DNA of 64,000 nt, taken from assembly GCF_000297095.1 (NCBI RefSeq), contig NZ_AEEA01000037.1, positions 1-64,000 of the forward strand. The letters are read 5' to 3'. The position numbers were made by a program, and so were the translations under genes. The DNA comes from Treponema primitia ZAS-1. GTDB taxonomy: Bacteria; Spirochaetota; Spirochaetia; Treponematales; Breznakiellaceae. Positions 58,032 to 64,000 of this stretch are shown here, piece by piece. Under the pieces are notes generated by a model that saw only the letters and a program-made list of their open reading frames with translations, was not told the origin of the DNA and made no database searches. Numbering within the stretch: the stretch's first letter is position 1; every line of letters begins with the position of its first letter.

Positions 58032-58955
58032 TTACACCACCCCTAACAGTGAGGATAACAGGGCCATACGCACGTACATACCGTACTTTGCCTGCTTAAA
58101 ATAGGCTGCCCGGGGGTCCCCGTCCACCTCCAGGGCAATCTCGTTAACCCGCGGCAGGGGGTGGAGGATGATCATATCATCCCTGGCGGCCTTCATTTTT
58201 TCCATGGTGAGAATATAACTATCCTTGAGGCGGATGTAGTCTTCCTCGTTGAAGAACCGTTCCCGCTGAACCCGGGTCATATAGAGTACGTCCAGGTCCC
58301 CCATCACCTTTTCCAGATGGTCCGTCTCAAGGTACTCGGTCCCGGTTTTTTTCAGAATCCCCTGGGTTATATAGTCCGGAACATTGAGCTCCGGCGGGGA
58401 AATGAAGATAAGCCGTATCCCCGTGTACCGGGACAGGGCCTTAGCCAGGGAATGGACGGTACGGCCGAACTTGAGGTCCCCGCAGAACCCCACGGTAAGC
58501 CCGTCAAAATGCCCCCGCAAGCGGCGGATGGTAAGCAGGTCCGTCAGGGTCTGGGTAGGGTGATGATGCCCTCCATCGCCGCCGTTCACCACCGGTACCT
58601 CGGCATAGCGGGAAGCCACCATGGCGGCCCCTTCCTTGGGGTTCCGCATGACAATGGCGTCGGCATAGCAGGATACGGTACGGATGGTATCCGCCAGGCT
58701 CTCCCCCTTGGAGGCGGAACTGGAGCCGGGCTCGGCGAAGCCCAGGCAGGCCCCCCCCAGGCGCAGCATGGCCGCCTCAAAACTCAGCCGGGTTCGGGTA
58801 CTGGGTTCAAAAAACAGGGTTGCCAGCAGCTTTCCCCGGCAGCTTTCCCGCAGATACAGCGGATCCGCCTCGATTTTTTCCGCCAAAGTAAAGAGTTCGG
58901 CCATTTCTTCTATGCTGAAATTGCCGGGTTCCACCAAATGACGCCCTTTAAGCAT
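58032..58955 (-). CDS. pyrB: Aspartate carbamoyltransferase catalytic subunit
   Basis: Condenses carbamoyl phosphate and aspartate, the committed step of pyrimidine synthesis. It has 307 residues. The carbamoyl-phosphate loop FFEPSTRTRLSFEAAM, the SSASKGES loop with the catalytic Lys, the GDGGHHHPTQTLTDL motif and HPLPRVNEI are present. GGGGAGGGG stands before the ATG at 58955. It is preceded by a leader with a short peptide, T-rich tract and terminator. With pyrI it forms the allosteric ATCase; the remaining pathway genes lie at 25.8-29.8 kb. Confidence 0.97.
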   Translation of the reverse strand: MLKGRHLVEPGNFSIEEMAELFTLAEKIEADPLYLRESCRGKLLATLFFEPSTRTRLSFEAAMLRLGGACLGFAEPGSSSASKGESLADTIRTVSCYADAIVMRNPKEGAAMVASRYAEVPVVNGGDGGHHHPTQTLTDLLTIRRLRGHFDGLTVGFCGDLKFGRTVHSLAKALSRYTGIRLIFISPPELNVPDYITQGILKKTGTEYLETDHLEKVMGDLDVLYMTRVQRERFFNEEDYIRLKDSYILTMEKMKAARDDMIILHPLPRVNEIALEVDGDPRAAYFKQAKYGMYVRMALLSSLLGVV

Positions 58956-58984
58956 GTCCCCTCCCCGCGATTATCGCATTATGC

Positions 58985-59009
58985 AAAAAAAAACCGCCCC
59001 AAAAGGCGG
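58985..59009 (-). terminator. pyrBI leader terminator (attenuator)
   Basis: Minus strand stem CCGCC/GGCGG (59009-58994), 6-nt loop, then nine T (58993-58985), 30 nt before the pyrB ATG. It follows immediately after the leader-peptide stop codon. Confidence 0.8.
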
Positions 59010-59013
59010 ATAT

Positions 59014-59091
59014 TCATACAAAAATAAAAAACGGGCCGCACGGAACTAAACGCCGACCGCCATAACAAGCAAACAGAATCTGTTTTGTCAT
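59014..59091 (-). CDS. Putative PyrL-like leader peptide of pyrBI
   Basis: 25 codons, MTKQILFACYGGRRLVPCGP then FFIFV and stop, with GGAAG 5 nt before the ATG at 59091 (in-frame ATGs lie at 59103 and 59112). The last codons are TTT TTT ATT TTT, a U-rich tract ending just before the terminator hairpin. This mirrors the E. coli pyrBI attenuator, where slow transcription at low UTP in a U-rich tract lets the ribosome follow closely and disrupt the terminator. The regulation is inferred by analogy. Confidence 0.6.
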   Translation of the reverse strand: MTKQILFACYGGRRLVPCGPFFIFV

Positions 59092-59122
59092 AATTACTTC
59101 CATAATTTCCATAAACTACGGT

Positions 59123-59151
59123 ATTATATCAGAGGGACTTGGAAAAGGCAA
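59123..59151 (-). promoter_or_regulatory. pyrBI promoter
   Basis: Minus strand TTGCCT (59151-59146), 17-nt spacer, TATAAT (59128-59123). Transcription would start about 25 nt before the leader peptide ATG. Confidence 0.75.
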
Positions 59152-59203
59152 GCCCCCGGGATATGCTTTACGGTATGGAGATTAATAAGGGGCAGCTAAT
59201 ACT

Positions 59204-62122
59204 ATGGATAGCTCGATAATTCTGTTTTTTCTCTCCATCATTATCTTCACTGTTGTTTTCTATATATTGGCCCTGCTCTGGTTTACCGATACGCGTAACC
59301 GCCGGCTGACGGGCTTTTTTACCCTGGGCGCCGCCATCGCCCTCGGGATCTTTTTTAACGCCATCGACATGGTTATCAGGATGGAACTGTTACCCTTCGT
59401 CTTTACCCTGCGTTCCATTGCCCTGTCGGCATTCCCCTACTGCGTCTTTGCCTTTGCCCGGTCTCTTACGGACATCAAGTTCTTTAAATCCAAAACGATC
59501 AATGCAATAAGTTGGATTTTGCTGGTTCTGGATATCCTTATCATCCTGACCAACTCCCTGCATCACCTGTACTACCGGGCCTATACTTATCCCCGGCCGG
59601 AATATGCCCAAGCATTCCTGGTCCACTACGTGTTTTTAATAGTAGTCTGGGTTCTGGGTATCATCCTCCTGCTTCACCATGTGGTTAAAAAGACGCCAAA
59701 CCGGTTCCACGTGCTCCTCCTGACCCTGGCATCCATACTTCCCATGGTCCTCAATATGTTATTCACCCGGGGAATTTTCCTCTTCAACCTGGAACACGAT
59801 ATAGTTCCCTTCGGCTGTTTCATCATGTTTATCACCTTCGCCATACTCTTAAATCCGGCGGAACAGTTCAATCTCCAAACCATTGCCTACAGCAGTATCC
59901 TTACGGCCTTTACGGACTTTTATCTTGTGGTGGACACCAACAATATTATTATCGATACCAACATGACTGCGGACCGGCTGGACATACGCTTAAACATGGT
60001 CCCGGGAAAGCTCACGGTGTTCGGCATGATCTCCCAGATATACCCCCTAACGGCTCATACCGAGCCGGCCAATTTCTTTGCGGAACTGGCGGATTTTTCC
60101 AAGCCCTTTCCGGGCGGAGAAATAAGCATCCGCACCCCCCATGGGGACCGGACCTTTACCACCACCCGGCAGGAACTGTACGTGGGGAAGCGCTTTACCG
60201 GCTACACCATGATCTTTACCGATGTCAGCGTCTACCGCGGTATGATCCGGGAGATAAACCATCAGAAGGAACAGCTTGAGATACTCAAGGAAACCGCCGA
60301 ATCCGCCAACGCCGCCAAGAGCAGCTTCCTGGCCAATATGAGCCACGAGATGCGCACCCCCCTGAACGCCGTCATCGGCCTTTCGGAACTGGAATTGGGA
60401 AGGGAAAATGGGGAGATGCATCCGGAAACCCGGGAAAATATCGAAAAGGTCTACAGCTCCGGAATGACCCTCCTGGGGATCATCAACGACATTCTGGATA
60501 TTTCCAAGATCGAATCGGGCCGCTTTGAACTTATCCCGGCGGAATACGATACCCCCAGTTTGATTAACGATACGGTGACCCTGAATATCGTACGCATAGG
60601 CAGTAAACCTATTGTCTTTACCCTGGATATTGAGGATGATCTGCCCGCAAAGCTCATCGGCGACGAACTGCGAGTAAAACAGATCCTCAACAACCTCCTG
60701 AGCAACGCCTTTAAGTATACCCGGGAAGGTTCGGTACGCCTGGGCATCTCCTGTAACAAGGAAGGGAATGCGGTCCGGCTCAGGATCCGGATCAGCGACA
60801 CCGGGATCGGCATAAAACCTGAGGATAGGGATCTGCTTTTCCACGACTATCAGCAGGTAGACACCGGGGCTAACCGTAAAATAGAAGGAACCGGTCTGGG
60901 GCTTTCCATCACCAAACGGATGGTGGAGATGATGGGCGGAAGGATCTCCGTGGAAAGTGAATACGGTAAGGGGAGCGTTTTTTCCTTTGACATACTCCAG
61001 GGCTTTGTAAACGATACCGTCATAGGCCCGGGGATGGCAGAAAACCTGCGGCAGTTTAAGTATTCCATGAGCCGCCGGGACCGAAACAGAAGTATTGTGC
61101 GGGCTTACATTCCCTACGCAAAAGTCCTGGTGGTGGACGATGTGGCCATCAATTTGGATGTAGCCCGGGGCATGCTCAAGCCCTACGGCATGACCGTGGA
61201 CTGTGTTACCAGCGGTCAGAGAGCCATCGATCTGGTCCGTGCCGCGGAGATTAAGTACAACGCCATCTTCATGGATCACATGATGCCCGAGATGGACGGT
61301 GTTGAAGCGGTTAAAAAGATCCGCAGCGAAATAGGTACCGAATACGCCAAAACCGTGCCCATTATCGCCCTTACCGCAAATGCCATCCTGGGCAATGAGG
61401 AATTCTTTCTAAACAACGGTTTCCAGGCATTCCTCTCCAAGCCCATTGATATTATGCGGATGAATGAAGTTATAAACCGTTGGGTCCGGAACAAGGAGCT
61501 TGAAAAAAATCTGCCTAAGGAACAGGAACTGCCGGAGCAGGCTCCGAAGAGTGGGATCCTGGCGGATAAAAAAATAAGCGGCCTCGATTTTGTCAAAGCC
61601 CTGGAACGGTTCGGCGGAGACGAGGCATACCTGGAAACCCTCCGCTCCTACGTAACCCACACCCCATCGCTGCTGGAAAAACTACAAAGCGAAGCAGCCC
61701 TGGGGGACTACGCCATTACGGTCCACGGCATTAAGGGTTCCAGTTACGGTATCTGCGCAGACCCGGTGGGAAAGCTGGCGGAACAGTTGGAACTGGCCGC
61801 TAAATCGGGAGACCAGGCATTCGTAAAATCCAATACCCCCCACTTCATTGCGGAAACACAAAAACTCCTCGAAGGTATCAATGCCCTGCTTAAAACCCTG
61901 GATGGGGAAAATTCAAAACCCAAAAAACCCACGCCTGATACGGAACTTCTGGCTCAGATACGGGCTGCCGCGGCAAACTATAACATCGCCGATCTGGACA
62001 CCGCTATAGAGGAGCTGGAACGCTATACCTACGAATCGCAGCAGGATCTTGTCGCCTGGATTCGGGAGCAGATAGATTTATCGGAGTTTGATCTAATCTG
62101 TAAACGCCTGGATACCCGGTGA
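59204..62122 (+). CDS. Hybrid sensor histidine kinase (7TM sensor, HisKA, HATPase, receiver, Hpt)
   Basis: 972 residues. The N-terminal 215 residues hold about seven TM helices of the histidine-kinase 7TM type, followed by a PAS-like region (about 235-345) and a coiled linker. The H-box NMSHEMRTPLNAVIG has its His near residue 381. N-box NNLLSNAFKYT, DTGIGI and GTGLGLSI are intact. The receiver starts KVLVVDDVAINLDVA near 638, with the phospho-Asp in FMDHMMPEMDG near 689 and LSKPID at the end. The final Hpt domain has HGIKGSSYGIC near 840. A full phosphorelay in one chain; the output regulator is not adjacent. The last codons lie inside a large palindrome. Confidence 0.95.
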   Translation: MDSSIILFFLSIIIFTVVFYILALLWFTDTRNRRLTGFFTLGAAIALGIFFNAIDMVIRMELLPFVFTLRSIALSAFPYCVFAFARSLTDIKFFKSKTINAISWILLVLDILIILTNSLHHLYYRAYTYPRPEYAQAFLVHYVFLIVVWVLGIILLLHHVVKKTPNRFHVLLLTLASILPMVLNMLFTRGIFLFNLEHDIVPFGCFIMFITFAILLNPAEQFNLQTIAYSSILTAFTDFYLVVDTNNIIIDTNMTADRLDIRLNMVPGKLTVFGMISQIYPLTAHTEPANFFAELADFSKPFPGGEISIRTPHGDRTFTTTRQELYVGKRFTGYTMIFTDVSVYRGMIREINHQKEQLEILKETAESANAAKSSFLANMSHEMRTPLNAVIGLSELELGRENGEMHPETRENIEKVYSSGMTLLGIINDILDISKIESGRFELIPAEYDTPSLINDTVTLNIVRIGSKPIVFTLDIEDDLPAKLIGDELRVKQILNNLLSNAFKYTREGSVRLGISCNKEGNAVRLRIRISDTGIGIKPEDRDLLFHDYQQVDTGANRKIEGTGLGLSITKRMVEMMGGRISVESEYGKGSVFSFDILQGFVNDTVIGPGMAENLRQFKYSMSRRDRNRSIVRAYIPYAKVLVVDDVAINLDVARGMLKPYGMTVDCVTSGQRAIDLVRAAEIKYNAIFMDHMMPEMDGVEAVKKIRSEIGTEYAKTVPIIALTANAILGNEEFFLNNGFQAFLSKPIDIMRMNEVINRWVRNKELEKNLPKEQELPEQAPKSGILADKKISGLDFVKALERFGGDEAYLETLRSYVTHTPSLLEKLQSEAALGDYAITVHGIKGSSYGICADPVGKLAEQLELAAKSGDQAFVKSNTPHFIAETQKLLEGINALLKTLDGENSKPKKPTPDTELLAQIRAAAANYNIADLDTAIEELERYTYESQQDLVAWIREQIDLSEFDLICKRLDTR

Positions 62123-62294
62123 AGCCATGCGCAGACTGGGTTTTCGAAAGCACACAACTGGTCGGGGGGGCCTGTCAGGAAGGAAAGGTATGGGGCCTCC
62201 CAGAGGGTCCCTCCATACCTTTCCTTCCTGACACCCCACTCCGTACTAATTGACGGTGTGCTTCCGTGCCTCGTGGGCGCATGGCTTCACCGGG
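62115..62294. repeat. Large nested palindrome 1 (about 180 bp)
   Basis: Three pairs of exact inverted arms nest around one centre: 62115-62132 with 62277-62294 (18 bp), 62148-62155 with 62256-62263 (8 bp), and 62173-62193 with 62213-62233 (21 bp), loop 19 nt. The outer arm includes the stop codon of the histidine kinase gene. No ORF. The following 140 bp (62295-62434) shows no recognisable feature. Confidence 0.9.
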
Positions 62295-62434
62295 CTGGTT
62301 CGCAGAACCGGTGTGGCAGGGTGGGTAGATGGACCTGCTTAGCCTTGCCACTAAATTGCGCTTTTAGCTATGCGGTTCGCCAAACTACGTTTCTAACTAA
62401 ACCCCAAGCGGCATACATCGTTATGCGAAATAGG

Positions 62435-62609
62435 CCCCCTATGGACCCCCTAAACGGCTCGGGAACGCACAACAGGATCCGTTATCGGGGGTGACAGTGG
62501 GGAAAATATCAGGGGGACCCTTTGGGGGTTCCTGATATTTTCTCCAGCTGGCAGGACCCCATACTTCGTTTCAGTGCGTTCCCGGTAACCTAATCGGGTC
62601 CATAGGGGG
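62435..62609. repeat. Large nested palindrome 2 (175 bp)
   Basis: Arms 62435-62448 with 62596-62609 (14 bp exact), 62460-62470 with 62574-62584 (11 bp exact), and 62499-62513 with 62531-62545 (15 bp, one G-U), loop 17 nt. The internal loops are symmetric (11 against 11 and 28 against 28 nt), so both arms are 79 nt long. It ends 8 bp before the metN -35 box. Confidence 0.9.
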
Positions 62610-62617
62610 TCGGGCTA

Positions 62618-62646
62618 TTGACATTTTTTTTGGCATTGTCTATATT
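62618..62646 (+). promoter_or_regulatory. Promoter of the metNI operon
   Basis: TTGACA (62618-62623), 17-nt spacer, TATATT (62641-62646). A leader of about 110 nt before the ATG at 62766 follows; I recognise no S-box or other known methionine riboswitch in it. Confidence 0.75.
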
Positions 62647-62765
62647 ACTAGTATTCTGATATGTTTTATATGATATATCGGCTAGGATATACAAGAAGGG
62701 TGGTATCAATTCTATGGCTTTTCGTAATATGGTTAGCTATTCCATATATTAAAGAGGAAAAGCTC

Positions 62766-63485
62766 ATGATTACCGTTAAGGGAGTATCAAAACAATATGC
62801 CTCGGTGTCCGCCCTTCAAACTGTGGACCTTAGTATCCCCACAGGAGGTATTTACGGCATTATCGGGAGAAGCGGCGCCGGGAAATCGACCCTGCTGCGG
62901 ATACTGAGCCTCCTGGAGGCCCCGGACAGCGGGGAAGTGTTTTACGGGGATGAACGGGTGGATAGTCTGAGGGGCAGGGAGCTTTTGTTAAGGCGGCGGC
63001 GGATGGGTATGATTTTTCAGAATTTTAACCTCCTGGGCTCCCGGAATGTGGCGGGGAATATCGCCTATCCCCTGGAAATTGCGGGACTTCATAAGAAGCA
63101 GATCCAGGAACGGGTGGATGAGCTGCTGGAATTAGTGGATATACGGGATAAACGAAAGGCCCGGCTCCGGGAACTTTCCGGCGGACAGAAGCAGCGGGTG
63201 GCCATAGCCCGGGCCCTGGCGGCAAAACCGGAGGTGCTTTTCTGCGATGAGGCGACCAGTTCCCTGGATCCCCAGACGACCCGGTCCATACTTTCCTTGA
63301 TCCGGGATCTCCACGAGAAGCTGCATATTACGGTAGCCCTGGTTACCCACCAGATGGAGGTTATCCGGGCGGTGTGCCAGGAAGTGGCGGTGATGGAAGG
63401 GGGGCGCATTGTGGAAACCGGAAGCGTAGAGGCGGTATTCGAGGCGCCGAAGACTGGGGCCGCAAAGGAGTTGATCCATGGATAA
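62766..63485 (+). CDS. metN: Methionine-type ABC transporter ATPase
   Basis: 239 residues from the ATG at 62766 after GAGGAAAAG; the frame runs open to 62661 but that region is the leader. Walker A GRSGAGKSTLLRIL, MGMIFQNFNLLGSRNV (typical MetN Q-loop segment), signature LSGGQKQRVAIARALA, Walker B VLFCDEATSSLDP and LVTHQMEVIRAVC. It is shorter than E. coli MetN because the C-terminal methionine-sensing ACT-like domain is missing, so no transinhibition is expected. It overlaps metI by 8 nt. Confidence 0.9.
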   Translation: MITVKGVSKQYASVSALQTVDLSIPTGGIYGIIGRSGAGKSTLLRILSLLEAPDSGEVFYGDERVDSLRGRELLLRRRRMGMIFQNFNLLGSRNVAGNIAYPLEIAGLHKKQIQERVDELLELVDIRDKRKARLRELSGGQKQRVAIARALAAKPEVLFCDEATSSLDPQTTRSILSLIRDLHEKLHITVALVTHQMEVIRAVCQEVAVMEGGRIVETGSVEAVFEAPKTGAAKELIHG

Positions 63486-64000
63486 GGAAAAACTGTTTGC
63501 CCTCCTGAGCCTCCTCCCCCAGGCCACGGCGGATACGGTCTACATGACCCTGGCCTCCGCGCTTTTTGCCTGCATCCTGGGCTTCCCCCTGGGGGCCTTT
63601 CTCTACTGCACTTCCCCCGCAGGGCTTAGTCCCCGGACACTGCCCTACAATGCGCTGTCCCGTATCGTGAACCTGTTCCGTTCCCTTCCGTTTATCATCC
63701 TGATGATCCTGCTCATCCCCCTGTCCCGGTTCATCATCGGTACCAGTATCGGGCCCACGGCGGTGATAATCCCCCTGTCCATTGCGGCGGCCCCCTTTGT
63801 GGCACGGATCGTGGAGGCGGCCCTCTCTGAAGTTGACGGCGGGGTACTGGTTGCGGCAAAGGCCATGGGGTCCACCAATATGCAGATCATCCGGAAGGTG
63901 CTGATCCCCGAAGCCCTGCCGGCCCTGGTTTCCGGTCTGGCCCTGACCATCATCAACCTGATCGGCTACTCCGCCATGGCCGGGGCTATAGGCGGCGGCG
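63478..64000 (+). CDS. metI: Methionine-type ABC transporter permease (cut by window edge)
   Basis: 174 complete codons are visible. It starts in the metN stop region (ATG at 63478). Hydrophobic helices and MetI hallmarks: RIVNLFRSLPFIILMILLIP, TSIGPTAVIIPLSIAAAPFV, the EAA-type loop AAKAMGSTNMQIIRKVLIPE and LIGYSAMAGAIGGG. A metQ binding-protein gene is expected just beyond the window. Substrate D/L-methionine by family; related amino acids are possible. Confidence 0.92.
   Translation, partial: MDKEKLFALLSLLPQATADTVYMTLASALFACILGFPLGAFLYCTSPAGLSPRTLPYNALSRIVNLFRSLPFIILMILLIPLSRFIIGTSIGPTAVIIPLSIAAAPFVARIVEAALSEVDGGVLVAAKAMGSTNMQIIRKVLIPEALPALVSGLALTIINLIGYSAMAGAIGGG

Noticed and set aside
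62295..62434. Possible tRNA (GGTTCGCAGAACC resembles a T-arm)
   Set aside because: No acceptor stem, anticodon arm or CCA-like end can be folded around it.
62115..62609. Palindromes as integron attC sites
   Set aside because: Treponemes can carry integrons, but I could not find paired R''/R' core sites (RYYYAAC/GTTRRRY) at the arm ends, no cassette ORFs lie between, and no integrase is in the window.

Overview
The window looks like chromosome of an acetogenic, insect-gut type spirochaete (a Treponema close to the T. primitia group). This is an inference. It rests on the Wood-Ljungdahl genes at the left edge (fhs, metF, a cooC-type ATPase), class 1B pyrimidine genes, cyclic-nucleotide/GGDEF proteins, a large chemoreceptor and a nitrogenase-like locus. 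There was no database search. All functions are read by eye from motifs and gene order.

Layout. 0-2.2 kb: methyl-branch C1 genes. 2.3-6.7 kb: folC, dinB and a chemoreceptor. 6.8-7.5 kb: debris (truncated hicA with an intact hicB, and a sulfatase-modifying-factor remnant). 7.5-11.4 kb: a nucleoside kinase with NAD salvage genes pncB and pncA. 11.5-14.4 kb: an EamA exporter and two CNB-GGDEF proteins. 14.5-25.8 kb: a divergent carbohydrate island with a ribose-type ABC importer, an SDR, an AraC regulator, a zinc alcohol dehydrogenase, a split transketolase and three NTF2-like or DUF8021-like proteins. 25.8-29.8 kb: pyrCKDF. 29.9-30.4 kb: a mazEF-like pair. 30.6-45.2 kb: the nitrogenase-like locus. 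45.2-46.6 kb: a MATE exporter. 46.7-57.6 kb: a defence island. 57.6-59.2 kb: pyrBI with a leader-peptide attenuator. 59.2-62.1 kb: a hybrid histidine kinase. 62.1-62.6 kb: two large nested palindromes. 62.6-64 kb: metNI.

The most striking region is 30.5-45.2 kb. It encodes one NifH-like reductase, three complete NifD/NifK-like pairs, a NifX-like protein with a cysteine-rich insert, two YezD-like (DUF2292) small proteins, a TauABC-type importer and a cysteine synthase. In all three D subunits the P-cluster cysteines and the Cys275 equivalent are kept. The equivalents of alpha-Gln191, alpha-His195 and alpha-His442 appear replaced by Trp, Phe and Gly. The sulfur-type neighbours suggest reduction of organosulfur compounds (as in methylthio-alkane reductase) rather than N2 fixation. 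Three operons of this locus start from near-identical TTGACA-N17 promoters and share a leader: a GTARGWTA-N8-RACYGG block, a small hairpin, then an intrinsic terminator just ahead of the first gene. This looks like one attenuation or riboswitch-like signal controlling the whole locus.

Other themes: at least five genes have a -10 box 6-8 nt before ATG and no usable Shine-Dalgarno, which suggests leaderless mRNAs. A chimeric pyrB::pyrI scar at 46.7 kb and the intact pyrBI at 57.6 kb bracket the defence island as direct repeats. Several decayed genes (hicA, FGE-sulfatase, DUF1016 nuclease, ATP-grasp) show ongoing turnover.
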